A stretch of 64,000 nt of DNA from Rhinopomastus cyanomelas (lineage: Eukaryota; Chordata; Aves; Bucerotiformes; Rhinopomastidae), in the NCBI GenBank assembly GCA_013400115.1, contig VXBP01008584.1:124164-188163 (forward strand), given 5' to 3'. Made by a program: the position numbers and the translations under genes. This document shows, piece after piece, positions 24,906-39,900 of this stretch (position 1 is the stretch's first letter; the number at the start of each line of letters is the position of its first letter). The notes under the pieces were generated by a model. It was not told where the DNA came from and made no database searches. It worked only from the letters and a program-made list of their open reading frames with translations.

Positions 24906-26805
24906 CTAGAAAATACACAAAGGAAAGGAAAATTAAGCTCTGTAGCAACTCAGCTGTAATATGACAGGCTAACAATCTATCAACCACACACACTGCTCTT
25001 ACTAAGCTTTCAGTGACGGTCTTGGGAGTTAAAAAATAACACCGACTTTTAAAAATCAGTATTTGGAGAAGAAGGCTGGAGCAGAATTCAAAAAGGCAGA
25101 GTAAGTTTAGAGCTTGGAACTTGCAACAAACCACAGCAATTTCAGTTTGAAACACCTGAACTTCTAAACAGAAATGACAACACTTTGCTCAGGTTTACAG
25201 TGTAACACCCATTGTACAATATAAGCATAATTGATAAAACCTGCCAAGGGTCTGTAGTGTCACACTCGTTTTAGCATGCACCAAGAAATCCAGACCTGTA
25301 TTGCATTCATATAAGAATGGAATAGTTGTAAAACAATCAAAAGAGTTAACAGATAAGATTCATGCACAGGACATATGAAATTATGATAATTCTGAAACTT
25401 CAACAGTGTCTTTGAAGCTTACTTATCCTTTATGTTCTCTTTTCATGCAGTTAAATACAAAACACTCTAAACACTTTAAAAGTGCATTATTGCATTTGGA
25501 TTTCTTCAGTGAAACTTCAATTAACGTTGGTGATTTCTGAGAACACAGATTTTCCCAAGGTTGATCACATGCTTAGCCTTGGTCCAGTTTGAAAATCCCC
25601 AGACTTGCTGTGAAAACTACAACTGTATTCACCATTGCTTCAGATCTGGGCTGTTGTACACACCTTTTCACATTCTCCAACATCCACGTTGCGTAAAATA
25701 TACCTAAAGGTGCTTGGTTTTAGTATTTGCAGAACCAGGCATCGTTTTAAAGACACTGTGGAACCAGAAGCACTCAGAAACAAATCCCAAGTTCATATAA
25801 AATTACAGACTGTACCTAAAATAACACCACCATTAACTACTGCAATGTGTTTCTTTTACTTGTCTGATGACTAATTTGTTCATTACAATGTTGTATTTTA
25901 GTTTAAAAGAGTGGGATGTGAAAGAGTCACCATGCTACCAACCCTAAAGGAGAGCCCAGAAGTGTTAATTATTTCTCTTCAATCACACTGTTTGAAGAAC
26001 AAAGTTAACACCAATATAAAACGTTAAGGCAAAGTTTCCCTTCAACTACATTTCTTTATGCTTATCCTACCAATAAAAGTCTTTAAATCAGAACTGTTAA
26101 TACAAAACTCACACTGCCTTGCAATACCCGTGTGAGAAGTGAGGTGATCTTTAAGCAAAGCAGACAGATAACATGTGGAGTGGGGGGTGTAATTTGCTTG
26201 TGGACTGTTGCTAATCTTGCCTTTGACAAACATCTAAGAGTTGGATTATCAGTGTTTGTGTCACATAGAACAAGATTGAGTTTAGCCAAGATGCCATGAT
26301 GAATATTCATTAGAGTTTTAATGGTGAACACTGTGCGGGATGCTGGGCAGTATTTTTTGACAAGTGTTTCTTCCAAACCCTGCAAGAAAAGAAACACCCC
26401 CACTTCTGCAGTTAGCCTAAGACATGACCTTCAGTCCAAGAATACCCAGGGCTGAACAAAAGCTTCTTTATGTAGGGAAGAAGTACTGTGATAATTGTCT
26501 AGTCTGGCCTCTGCTTGCGCAGAGGAGCTGCCAGACACAATTAGGAACTATGTCCCATTCGTGTTAAAGAGAACCTGCACCACTCTCCCCCAGCATCTCC
26601 TTCTTACTGTTGGCATTAATTTTGGAAATGGAATGGGATCCATCCAGATGCTTCCTCCAAAAGAAGGCAGAGTGCGTGTGTGTGACATGATGACCAAAAA
26701 CTCCAACAGTAAAATCTCTTCCATTAATTTCTACCATCTAATTCCAAAAGCAGATGACTCTATTTTTTCCCAGGCTTAATCTACAACCTTTACCTCATGA
26801 AGAGA

Positions 26806-27200
26806 CCACTAGAAATCAGATAGTCCAACCCCCCTGCCAGAGAAGGTTCTACTGGAGCAGATCTCACAGGCACATGTCCAGATGAGTTTTAGCAAGTCTC
26901 TAGAGCAGGAGACTTCACAACCTCTCCAGGCAGCCTGTTCCAGTGCTCTGCTACCCTCTCCATAGAAAAGCTTTTATTTATGCTCAAACTGAACCTCCTA
27001 TGTTTCAATTTATGCCCTTGCACCTAGGCACCACTGAAGAGAGTCTGGTTCCATCATTCTGACACTCACCCCTCAGATACTTATAAGGATTTATGAGATC
27101 TCAGTTTCCTCCTCTCCAGACTAAACAGCCCAGGCTCTCTCAGCCGCTCCAGGTTTGTCACTCTTGCTTTTGTCCCAAGCACTGCAGTTCTTCACATTTT
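26806..27200 (-). mobile_element. CR1 LINE fragment, old and diverged
   Basis: Recognisable blocks are CAGATAGTCCAACCCCCCTG, AGGCAGCCTGTTCCAGTGCT and CTCTCCAGACTAAACAGCCC. Only partial tail sequence is left and divergence is high. Confidence 0.85.
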
Positions 27201-29682
27201 CATCAGACCCTGAGTTTCCAAGCAGCATAGCTACCACAGCAGTATAAATCCTATAAGTAACGTAATACATTTCCAGCAATTCTTAAGCTATGCACCACAC
27301 TCTAAAGAAGTTTCCTGATCTATATTGTGTAACATTTTTTTATCTATAAGAAAAATTTAAAAAAATTGGAAAAACCCAAACAAAACCCTGACTCCTATTC
27401 TCCCATTCCCACAATCAAATGAAGCATCTGTTTAAAATTTTATAATTGTTCCTCAGTCTTCCAAAACAAAATAGTAGTAGATGTCATTAATTCAGCTTAT
27501 TGATTTTTCTGGCTGACTAAACCAATTGAGAAGCAATATTGATCAGGACTGATCCTTTCCTAAGGGCATCTGATAAAGAAAGGAATACAAAAATACCGCT
27601 GAGGATAGCAAAAAAAGCTTTGTATTATCAGCATTGAGCTTCTCCTGACTAAATGCCCGAGGTCCCAGCACAGAGGTGGATCACTTACATACAGAGTTTG
27701 TAGCATTCTCCACAGAGAACATCATCTACGCTCACTCCAAACCACATCTGCCAAGCACAGATCCAATTACTACAGAATAATCAATGACTGGTTATTATCC
27801 TGGACACTGCTGGCTCCTCTCTGTGTTACCATTACAAATGAACAGGCATCAACCTTAAAAATGTGACTTTTTGGATTTTGTAAGGTGTATTTCTAGGTTC
27901 CAGACTAACAAGAATTTATTTCAAGCAGTATTTCCCCTAAGGAATCTGTGGTCAATAACCAACCTAAACAAAAATAACAAGGCTTTCCCTATAATCAAGT
28001 GAGAATACAGCAATCCTGATTCCAACGAGCAAAACGTGACTGCTTTACTTCTCAAGTTTTTCCCTTGCAGCAAAACTAAGAAACAGTTCTGACAGCCTCA
28101 GGAGAAATGGCATGGCTTGGCTAAAAAAAAGAAAGGCTTTTCCAAGGGCCATTATGCAGACGAATGCTTTTAAGGTGTCCTTCTCCTAAAACATAGTTTC
28201 ACAAAAATGAAATGTAGGAGGAGTCACTGATTCAAACACTGCAAGGGTGAGGTGGGGGGAAAACAATCTCTACATCTGGGTATGTGGGTTTCTATGCACT
28301 TTTGGTACAGCAAATTCTTAACTCTGTCTTGCACCCACACTCAGTGTACACAGTTAGCTTCCATTAGACCTAACAAATTCATCAGGCATATGTTTTTATC
28401 AAAATGATTTGCCTGAGACAAAAAACCACTTTATCCAGGATATTTAAAACAATTTAAAAATACATTCTTCTAAAGAATGAGAGCATCGAAGTGAGAAGAA
28501 TTTGCCTACTTTGGAAGCAGTCAATAGAGTACAAAAACACCATTTGATGCCAAATGAACTTCTAGGACAGAGGCCGGCAGGATTCTAGTATGTTGGTAAC
28601 CATTTTATATATCAAAGTAAGAAAAGCAAAGCAAAGAAATGGGGACAAGTCTACAGATGTCCTTATGCAACAGTCCTTGCACCCCCCTCGGTGTTTAGGC
28701 CATGTGCAGATAAGAAAGTCACGCCATCATGCAAACCACACTCATATTTTGAACACACACACTCCATAGACTACTATCATATATAAGGTTGTGTCTTATA
28801 AGAACAAAACATTTGCTAAAGACAGTTTCTCAACCTCGGTCTAAATGTCATTCTTGTTAATTTTTGTAAGGCACACTTATTAGCAAGCACTTTAAGAACT
28901 GTGGTTTTCCTTGCACAGCCACACCACGCAGGCAATAGACTCATTCAACTACAACTGCGTGCCTTTCATTATTTTCCATCAAAGGAATAATATGATTGAG
29001 AAGAAAAGCACTGGCCCATTATATGCAACTGATTATGACAGGGCCATTGTGCAGGCATAATAAGGCAGGCTGGCTGCTTTGGCAGTGAATGGAGAGCTGC
29101 AACTACCTGCTGCAGCCTTACATCCTGAACCACACCCATCCCCCCCATACAAAAGTCAACTGCATTTTCTTTTTCTATTTTTGGCAATGGCTTCCTTTTC
29201 AGAAAGTCCCAGGAGACCCTCTGGGTCCCAGTAACAAGGCTGTCCCTATTCAAGGCAGGAAAACTGACTAAACTGGGTTTTTTTAAGAAGCACATAAGTG
29301 TTTATTTAAAAATTAGGCCCTTAGAGGCGTTATTTTGTAAAACTGAAGGCACACAACAGCACTTCTCAGTCAGATTCTTCCATTATCCCACAGCACAGTC
29401 ACCGATACTCACTGGCCATTGCTCAGAACTATGCAGGGCAGACACTAAGCGACTCCTTGCCTTACTGCAGACTTGGAATGTCACACAGAATTCAGCAAAA
29501 GTTTCACGCAAATGCCCCTTTTTCAAGTCAGACATTTTGATGACTGAAAGCACCTTAAAGATGCTTAAGGACTTACAGATAAACCTGGTGATTTGCACAA
29601 GGCCGTTTAAAGAAATGTCACAGATCAGAGAAGTCAACTCTGCTAAACCTGCAAAATGTCCCAGCTAAGTTGGGCAAGTGGT

Positions 29683-30305
29683 TCACAGAATCACAGAGTA
29701 TCTTTGGTTGGAAGAGACTTTTAAGATCATTGCGTCTAACCATCAACCCAACACTGCCAGGTCGCCCCTAAATGATGTCCCTTAGCCTTTTAAGTATCTC
29801 CAGAGATGGAGATACTCCACTAGTGCCCTGGACAGCCTGTTCCAAAGTCTGATAACTTTTCAGATGAAGAAATCACTCCCAACATCCCCAGGCTCTGCCT
29901 GCAGCCTCTGGTCCTAACACTGGCACCAGAAAGAAGCAGCTGTCCCCCTCCTCACTTCAACCTCCTTTCAGGTAGTTGTAGAGAGCAATGAGGTCTCCTC
30001 TCAAGCTCTTTTTCTCTAGGGAAAACAACCCAGCTCCCTCAATCACTTCCCAGAGGATTTGTGCTCCAGACCCTTCAGGAGCCTCTTTGCCCTTCTCTGG
30101 ATTCACTGGAGCACTTCAATGTCCTTCTTGTACTGAGGGGCCAGACGTGAGCGCAGTACTAGAGGCTTCACTAGTGCTGAATACAAGGACATGAGCACTT
30201 CTCTAGTCCTAATAGCCACACTATTTCTCATACAGGCCAGAATGCAGTTGGCCTTCTTGGCCACCTGAGCACACTTTGACTCATGTTCAGGTAACTGAGA
30301 TTCTA
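29683..30305 (-). mobile_element. CR1 LINE fragment
   Basis: A tail TCACAGAATCACAGAGTATC is followed by ORF2 C-terminal sequence on the minus strand, ending near TTTGACTCATGTTCAGG. 5'-truncated; same orientation as TCF12. Confidence 0.9.
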
Positions 30306-31915
30306 AAATAAAACCTAGTTTAGAATTAAAACATTAACAAGTAATTCTTTCGTGAGATAGGAGCAAACAGACCATTCACCTGAGTTCCACATCACGCAAT
30401 TTAACCCAAAAATACAACCAAAATATAAAATGCTGAATTTCACTTTACTCAAGTCTCCAATCTATGCAAACTGTAATGAATGTGCACTATAAAATAGGAT
30501 CTGCATTTGGAAAAACACCGACATATGATGTAAATTCATTTTAAATTTAAATTCTAGAGATATGTTTGCAATTACCAGCATGTTGTTAAAGAACCTCATC
30601 CTGCGAATATCATCAAATAGTGATGTGAAATACAGTGTTACCGTCGTCAGAACAAAGGGATCCTGAATAAGTAATCAATATCAACTGGCAGAAAATGAGG
30701 CATTAATTATGATCCTCTCTGGTTTTTGTCTCAAACATGGTTTCATTAAATATATTGTGCCAACCTGTACACCTTTAAGTCATCACCTATAGATTTGATC
30801 AGATACATTTTTGGTCTGTTTCAAGAAGGGGGGGGAAAACATGAGAATTAAAAATCCACAAAAACTTCTAAAGCATTTTATGATAACTAGAGCATTTTCT
30901 CTTCATCAATTTAAAGGAAATCATGAGTTGCTAATAAAACATCTCAGGAGTGGATCCTCTAACACATCTACAGCACACAAGCATATTTTTCATTTTAAAA
31001 AAATACTCCAATTTTATAATCTTAATGTAGTCTCTTGAAAATTTAATTATCATCTGCTATACCTAAAGTATCATGCAGGCTGGAGATGATAATGACAGTC
31101 ATCCATCAACTGCATCCTGCCAGCGTAATCAGGCTAATCTAGCTCACTAGAGTAAAAAACAGCTACCTAGGGTACTAAATGCTGAAGTGATACCACATCA
31201 CAAACAAAATAACAGGCATTTAGTGTTACTGACAAACATGAAGGTATCGATATGCTCAGCTTTTTGCACCAACATTTTTCCTGATCACTGTGATTACTCA
31301 ATGTGTAACTCTAAGCAGAATCTGCTGCTCTGGATAATTGTTTGTGTATAAATGTACTGAGACCAAGCACACAAACAGAGGAGAGAGAAGAAAAAAGTTT
31401 TTTCAGAATTCCCTATGTGATTTTGGGCAGTGAGATAAGTGTAGATTCAATACAAAGGGAAGGAAACTTTACGTATTACCTCTGCATGCACACAGCTTTA
31501 AAGCACCCAATTAATATCAAATATTTCGAGAGAGTTCCTTCCTTCTTTTGCATCAGTGGCCTCCCTGCACCGATACTGCATTCTGGCAAAAGTACAAATT
31601 CTGTCTTCTGCTTCTAAAAGCAGCCCCCTGCTGATGTTGGCGTCCAATCCCTGAGGTTATGCTGGCTCAGCTTCATTTCCCTCGTCCCCCTGGGCAAGCT
31701 GCTTTTGCATTGCTGACTGAATTCTAGGAAGGCATTACTAAGCATTGTGATTACACATCAGGTTCCCCTTCCTTGAATCTTTTTGTTACATTATGAAAAT
31801 AGTAATTTGAACAGCTTCCTCCCTGCAATCACACAAATAGCAGAAGGTTTGTGGAGAACTGCAAAATGTCAGAACAGAAGCAGCTGAGGAGTTACTCATC
31901 TACTTTTAATTTTTT

Positions 31916-32190
31916 GTACCAGCCTTCTTCATCTTTGTGGCTCTGCGCTGGACTCTTTTGAACTGAGGGGCCCAGAACTAGACCCAACATTCCAGATGCG
32001 GTCTCACCATGGCAGAGTAGAGGGGAGGAGAACCTCTCTCGATCTGCTAACCACCCGAGAATGCTGTTGGCCTTCCTGGCCACAAGGGCCCATTGCTTGC
32101 TCATGGTCACCCTGCTGGCCACCAGGACCCCCAGGTCCCTTTCTCCTACACTGCTCTCCAACTGGTCAGTCCCCAACCTATCCTTTCCCT
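31916..32190 (-). mobile_element. CR1 LINE internal fragment
   Basis: Covers the reverse-transcriptase C-terminal part: AGCAAGCAATGGGCCC-type and GGCCAGGAAGGCC-type blocks on the minus strand. It lacks the 3' tail, so it is an internal piece or one whose end has decayed. Confidence 0.85.
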
Positions 32191-34374
32191 ATCCTCCAAT
32201 AATGCCATAAATGTGTAACTGAGAGACTCTTGGCTTTGAGGAAGTAAATTAACTGGTGACAAATAGCAACTGGTCAAATAAATTGTATCTGCACTCCATG
32301 GTGTAATATGCTTTTAACTTCCCTGTGCAGCAGTGTATAAGATATTGCACATATATTTATTTACAGGGTATTCATTACCTTAAATACAATCAAACACAAT
32401 CAAAATGTTAAAGTAGGCAAGAAAAATTTACCAACCCTCAATAGTGTGAGTTTGTTTGCTTAAAACAACCCAATTCCCTGCAGAACTGCTTCCCTTTCAC
32501 AAATGGCATCTCTGCTCCAACGCTTCGCTCAGTCGTAACACCTGCTACCTGCTTCACTGGGGGATGTCTGCCCTGGTTAACTTCAGGTGGTCACCTCTAG
32601 CTTTTCTGCAGAGAGAAATCTAGCCTGGGCCCAGTACTTCTTTACTTCCTAAAATAGGAAGTATTTTCCCATTAGCACACATAGTATTGCACTTCTAATA
32701 AATCATAATAAAGAGAAGGTCAATATTGCTTGATTTTACTTGAGAAGTCAAGCAAAATACACACAGGTTTGGATGTTCCATCTGCCCTTAAGCCAGCTAT
32801 CCCTCTTCCCATCCCGCTCTTTCAAGATGGTACCACAGCTGGCAGAATCCAGAGTTGCTGCTTCACTTAACATTGTCATCAGCCTTTCCTTCAGAAGCCA
32901 CGTTTCTCAGAGACTGCTAGCTCAGCTGTAAAAAAATCTGCTTTGGGGAGACACTCCTTATCAAAGATGTCAAAGAAGAGGAGATCAAAGAGAAGAAAAT
33001 TTACTAAACCAAATCAGTTTGTCAGCTTTAAAGTTTTATTGATAGTAAAACCTGCACCCTTGTACAAGCCTTAAAATCCTTTCTATTGCCACAATTCAGA
33101 ATTGCTTGGATTTCAATAGAGGTTCTCATCCCTATACTATTTCTAAAACTATGTGATAAAGAAAGCAACTAGTGCCACTGTTTATAGTGTTTACTAAGGA
33201 CCCACCGATAAGAATGGTCCAGAATATCAAGTATTTTTCTGCCCTTACTCTTCATTGGCCAGGTCCATCTGAAGCATCTTCAAACATGCTGCCAGAAGTG
33301 AGTAGGAAGAACTTTTCTGTGGTTGTTTAATAGTTAGAGTAATTTGAAAAGACACAACAAAAACCAGCATAAACCTCACATACATAGTATCTACATTGCT
33401 TTTTAATTACCACCGTAAAAGTATGGAAATTATTGTACACATTTACATGGATGGGTGTATTACACATATCTGTATTTGTTGTTATTATTAAAAAGATTTC
33501 ATTTCAAAACATGGAGGGCTTTTTAAAAAAGAAAAGCAAACCTGAAGGATTCTGAGAGGTAGATAAAAGGTTTAGCCTAAGGTTCTGCCCAGACTATTAT
33601 CCACACCGTAGCATCCCTCTTGCCACAAAATTAGTTCCTGTATTGTTTGCCATCTAGATATGCTCTAAATCTGCCTATTTCAAACCATTTCTCAGACAAG
33701 CTATTTACGGTCTTCTATTAATTAAACCCCTTGCATTAGTTCCTTCCCCTCCCCCCAGCCTTTTCAATAACACTACACTATCATAGGAGCAGATGGTACA
33801 TTCTCAACACAGAATTACTACCTAATTATTTCTCTCATGGAAGCCAAGCAAGGATAGAAGTCTTAGAAACAAGTGATAAAAAAAGTTTCAGGGTATGAAC
33901 AGAATTCCTACAGGAGGAAATAAAAACGGCACAGCTCCGAACACGTGCAAGAGGACTTGCGCGTGCGAACTTCGGCCACACCTCAGGCGATGCAAGAACA
34001 AACTGAAGTATTCACTGGTCCTGCAAAGAAATACCTAACACACACACTTTTTTCCACTTCCACCCCATCCCCCCAGTTGTCCCTGATTTCTTTCATCTTC
34101 CAGCTAGACCTCTAGAGCTAAGTACTCTTTGACACGTAAAGCCCCAGTAAATTGTGTGAGTAGTGGTCTGGTACATTACAGTAATGAATTATTAAAAATC
34201 TGGCAAAGCTTCCAAGAAGCAACTGCAGAGACCTGCTGCCATGCTGCTATCCAGGGGCTAGACTGCAGATGAAGAAACACCCGTTTGGAAGATTTCATAC
34301 ATATTTACAGAGCAATCATGTTTTAAAATCAGTGTTGTGTACATCAGCCATCCGGCCTACAACTCTGAACTACT

Positions 34375-34725
34375 ACCCACCTCCTGAAACTCCATGTCTG
34401 CCTGTTTGTTGAACCCATCCAGGGATGGTGCCTCCACCCCCTCCCTGGGCAGCCTGTTCCCAGGCCTGCCTACTCTTTCTGGGAAGAAGTTTTTCTTAAG
34501 ATCCAATCTGAATCTACTCTGGCACAACCTGACCTCATTTCCTCTTGTCTGGGGGAATCTGGTCTGGAGAACAGGTCTGATGAGGAGACGCTGAAGGAGC
34601 TGGGGCTGTTCAGCCTGGAGAAGAGGAGGCTGAAAGGGAGACCTCACTGCGTTCTACAACTACCTGAACGGAGGCTGTAGCGAGGTGGGTGTTGGCCTCT
34701 TCTCCCTAGTGACTAGCAATAGAAC
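34375..34725. mobile_element. CR1 copy with inverted 5' half (twin-priming type)
   Basis: Positions 34375-34549 are CR1 in minus orientation, and about 34558-34725 are CR1 in plus orientation. The two pieces are adjacent segments of the element: the plus piece ends at the CR1 site (..GCAATAGAAC) where the minus piece begins (GACAAGAGG..). So one insertion had its 5' part inverted. Confidence 0.82.
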
Positions 34726-37621
34726 ATGACGTACAGTCTCTTGAGGGGTTCAACAAACCCCTGTTAGCTTTTCTCAATGCAGCAAGTTGGTATCTACATC
34801 CTAATATGAACACTTGTTTTCACCTTTGGTTGTATATGCCTCACCAGCAACACAAAGAAGTTGCCAAAAAGCATGAGCAAGCTTTTATGTTCTCCATAAA
34901 CAATTCATGTTTCTGGAGCTCTACTCTTATTACACTTCTTCAGCGCATGAGATGGCTGCTAGAGAAATTCATGCTCTGAGATACTATCCCCGAACTCTGC
35001 AGACTGTTCCTTTAGATTTACATTCTGCTCAAACTGTTTTAAAGTCTTTTGAAATTTGAAAGAGGCAGATTACTGACTCTGCAAAGTCACAAGTAACATA
35101 CACTTGCAAACACAGGCATTTGCAAACACAGGCACTTGCAAACGTTTCTTTTGCCAAAGTGATCATGTGTTAAATTGCCCAAGAAATTGATGCTGAAGGC
35201 ATTTTTGGGGTTTATTTCCATGTTCTTATAGTGCATCTGTTAAGAAGTCACGTAAGAATATTTTTTGCACAAAAATAACCCAAACTTCTTAGTCTTTGAA
35301 GGATCTAACAGCTAATACACAGTTTTTCATCCTTGTAAATGTATTTTTTAATACATTGCTAAACTTACAGACTAGATATAAACCTTTAAAGTTCCACATC
35401 AAAATGTGCAGTTGTTCTTAAGTCAATAAATAAATGTCAGAAACGCTTAGTGAAAAGCCAACAGCATGAATTCCAGTTGCTCACTCCCCACAGTGTATGA
35501 AATTCCATAACATCTTTCAGCACAAACGGCTCAAGCACGTACGAGGCTAGCTTTCTGACTGGCACCCACATAAGGAGAATGTTTTTGTGCTGAAACACAG
35601 CAAAGGTGGAAGACAGAGGAGTTTGTCCCAACTTCAATAATCAGTGAGAAGTCAGCTTAGTCAGCGAGTACCAAAGTAACAGCATCATGCGTACACTCAT
35701 TTAAGAAATTTGTATCATGCTCTGAAGATGCACAAAGGCCACTGCATCTGACTTAGTATTCCAGTGAAGTAATCGATTTTTAGCTGATACAAAAGAAATG
35801 GGTAAATGCTAGAAAGTTGTCTGAAGTTACATCTTAGTATGCTCACTCGACGTATATTCCCATAAGAAGTGCTCTGTATGGTGCTGATGTGCATCAAATG
35901 TTACTGTCACACTGCAAAACTCGGGCTCAGTCAGTAATGCCTGATGTGCCTCATATCATGTTGCAGGGATGCAGTAATCCATCCCTCACACCAGCATCAC
36001 AACAACAGCAGAGCTGAAGGGAAAATGGTGGAGTAATATTACTGGAAACATTGATGGTCCAACTTCCTACTGAACTGCTTCATCTAAAAAATGAAGATTC
36101 TGAAGCAACTTTATGTATTGACAGTATGCTCAAAACTTACTTGATAGCAGCAGAAATCAGTTACAAATTCACTTGCTACTACTGAATTAAGTATTTAGCA
36201 CACGCAGATTCACCTAAATTCTTCAAATGCTCTATCTAGTAATACGTACACTTTATACTGCAGGAAATGCAGAGTAGCATTTGTACAGCTATAAGGTACT
36301 ATAGAGAATTGCACATATCCTTTGACAATTATATATATATAAAATTCTACACTAACTAAGTGAAATGTATTTAGAAAATACGATCCATTGCTCCTTCCAG
36401 TATTCATGAATTCTACAGACTCAACATCAATTGAACCTTCTAAATGGGTTCTACCCAATTTCATATATGTTCCTATAGAACATTATATATAATTACAGAG
36501 CTAGAAAAATCTAGTAAATTTTGTCTTTATAAAGTTACACTTGAATCAAAAACTGGGGAATGCCTCGTTGTTTCTGGCATTACATTTAGTGCTTGATTTT
36601 ATCTCCTTGCTCACACATGGGATAGTACACAGACTTGAAATTCTTACAACAGGAGGGTGTTATCTTCACAGTTTTTCATGACTGATTGTTTATAATTAAA
36701 ACAGAACATGACAAAGGGAATAGTCACAAATCATTTACCCTCTTCAGCCTCGTGTTACCAGTGAGGATGATAGCCAGACTCTGCCAGGCACTTTAGAACA
36801 GGCAGTGTTCAGCAAAAGGAGCCTTCTCCCACTGCCCATGATCCAGGACACTGGCAGGCTCAGAGGGATAAAGTTTAGCTTCTGTGAAGATCCACAGAAA
36901 CAATCTGATTTAGTTAAAAAGCTACACATTGACCTCCATTTCACTTGGAAAACAGACCAGATTCCTGTCTGTCTTCAGAGCTCAGTTCTGTCAAAGCAAT
37001 GTGCAGTGAAGTCAGGTATCTTTCTGAAGGCACTGGAAATAAGACTAATGTATTCAGTATCTTAGGTCTAAACTTGTTTGCTTTACATAAACTATTTTTC
37101 AGCATTAAATTACAGAGATGTAAAAAAAACTCTTTATTACAAGAAGCTTTCTGAAAACTTAAACTACTTATGATTTGTGAAAAGATGCTCTTCCCAAATC
37201 TGCAATCACACAGCCATGCAGAACGGCAGGATCCAGCGTAAAGATCGTAACAAACCACTCTGATGCCACAAAGATCTTGTGTCAGGCCATGTAGAATATA
37301 ATTGAATTGGATGGCTAAATAGCATTTTTACTTTCTTTTAAATGCTGTCAATTCCTTGTCCAGGGAAGTTTTTGACATTAAACTACACCAATTCCACGTA
37401 AGTCTCAAAATTGTCATCTCACCCCTCTGCTTAGAATCTATAACCTATGAAACACTGGAGAGAAAAAAACCAGCAGTAAGATTTGGAAAGGTGCAGAATA
37501 TAGTGAAGACCCATAAGAAGCAGAAAGTGTGCAGTAAAGTACAAATAAAGCCAAAAGAGAAGAGGATTCAGGACCTGATTGCAAAGCACAAGCCAAGCAC
37601 ATGTTTTAATGCTGCACACAT

Positions 37622-37690
37622 TGGGGGACTGGACTAGATGACCTTTCCAAGTCCCTTCCAATCCCTAACGATTCTATGACTCTATGAATT
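37622..37690 (+). mobile_element. CR1 3'-tail fragment
   Basis: GGACTGGACTAGATGACC, then TCCCTTCCAATCCCTAACG and a tail with two ATTCTATGAC-type repeats, the classic avian CR1 3' end. It is antisense to TCF12. Confidence 0.92.
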
Positions 37691-39802
37691 CTGTGCAGCA
37701 CACATGCATCACTAACCTTACTAACACTAAACCACATAAAAACACAGCTTAGAGAAAAAAGCAACTACCTTACTCAACACTACCTGCATGGACAAGCCTA
37801 AGTGCAAAGTGCTATAGGGTAGGATGCTCCTTCTTGGCTTTCGTAAAGCACCTGATGGCAATTAAACCTGAAAGCATTCCCTTCCTGTTTGGTAAAATAG
37901 CTGCAAATCTGCCTTATTTGTATTCCTGTGCCTAAATGTTACTTCTGAACTACATTTCTTTACCTAAGTTGCTTAAATCTTTAAGTTACATTGAAAAACA
38001 ACCACACTTCAACTCCTACAGCATAAACATAAAGCCTGTAGGTAACAGTGCACACAAATCACTGCTCAGACCAATTTCAGGAATGGGTGAGAAGTGACAG
38101 AGGCTCAAACACTTCAGTTTAAAACAGTCTTGAAAGTTTTCATTCTAGACCTCTGTAAATGTAGCAGATCTAAAAATTAAAACTTATCACACATCCAACA
38201 CCAGGTTATCAATCCCATCTCACCAATGACTAACTGGTAAGAGAATAACAGGACAGAGGATCTGGAGAAGTATTTTCAGTTCATCTGTAGCCAGTAAGAT
38301 GCTCAGAAGTCTGGCTCTTGCCATTCTTGCAATTTGGAAACCTCAGCCATTCTCTTAGAAAACTCATGGTTTGGAAAGGGTACAGAGAGTAAAACAGAAT
38401 GGTGTTGGTGTGTTTTAAGGAGGATCAAAAGCAGTGGCTTGTACTTCCTCAACAATTTAAATGTCCTTTTCAGGAAGAATGCTGGAAGAAATAAGACTCT
38501 AAATGCCAGAAGATGACAAAAGAGTGACATGAATTCAGCTGAAATGTTAAACTAATCTCACTTCCTTCTCAAAGAGCATAAAAGGTGTTTTAATAAGGCT
38601 TTTAATACTATCACAGTTCACAGGTGAACTAAGAAACCAAAGACAACTACAATTTGTGCTGAATACCGAAGGTACATGTTTAAAGAACAGTAGCTAGGAG
38701 TTCATGATCAACAGCAGGGAAACATCTTAGCTAAGGCTTTGCAGGCATCAATTTGGGGCATAATTCCACCTCTTAACTAGTGACTTGGATGAAAAAGACC
38801 ACCTTTACTATATTTACAAAGCAAATAAGCCAGGAGGATCTACATATGCAGTGTCAGCCTGGATTCAAAATTGCATTGACAAATTTAAAGAAGACAGAAA
38901 CAAAGTGTTAAAAGTAAATACAGTTTTGCAGATAGACTGGAAAAATTTAACCATCACCAATCACAGAAGCAAAGACTGGACATTTCTTATGAAAAAGGCA
39001 AATATCCACAGGGAAAAAATTAACAGCATTGTTGGAAAGTTCTTTTCACCATAATGATAAGGCCTTCAATGAGGTTTAATGTACTGGAACTCCCTCGTGT
39101 TGTGAACATGCTGGAGGACATCCAGAGCAGAACGTAAGCTTTTCTGTCAATATTTCCATCTGAAATAGATCCTGTCACACATCCAGTAATAAAAATACAT
39201 GGGTACTCTGTTCTGCACTGTGACACGAACATAAACCAATATACACTGAAGCAAACATGATCTCAGTTTGCAATTTATCTTTTCCTAAGGTGCCATCTTA
39301 ACCATCTACTGGATTGTTGGCCTATGCTATAGATTCTTCTCCATGTCCACGGTCTCTAAGAAAGGAGTTAGATGCTTTAATTACATTGATACTTAGATAA
39401 GACATCAGGGAAACTTTTAAGAGTACATTTGAGTAATGGAAAACCCAGTGCAATCATGCGGTCTCCAACATCTCTATAGGGGTTTTTAAGAACCGACTAT
39501 ATGAGCTTCTTTTAGGGACGATGCAACTAAGTCATCATTTGGATTGTCAAAATGACCTCTCAGGATTGCTTTTGACACTCTTTTCTATGAGAGCTTCCCA
39601 AAGTTGCCAGCTGCAATAAGAGTTTGACTTCAGATACTGCCACGGACCTATGAAAATTATAAAAGGCCCCCAAAGGATTCAGAAATCCCACCATGTTCCC
39701 AAGTTAGCAAATTATTACAAATGCTGAAAGATTTAACTGGTAAGACTCTAATTTAGCAGACAAATTTAAATTTAATTAAAATTTACTTGAAAGTTGTCTC
39801 TA

Positions 39803-39900
39803 TAATCATAGAATCACAAGGGATTGGAAGGGACCTTGAAAGATCATCTAGTCCAATCCCCCTGTCACAGCAGGATCACNCAGCAGCTCCACACCCCTCT
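39803..39900 (-). mobile_element. CR1 3'-end fragment containing an ambiguous base
   Basis: ATAATCATAGAATCACAAGG is followed by GATCATCTAGTCCAATCCCC. The single N in the window (39880) lies in this copy. Confidence 0.9.

Noticed and set aside
39880..39880. Ambiguous base N
   Set aside because: A single unresolved base within a CR1 copy, most likely an assembly or consensus artefact with no biological meaning.
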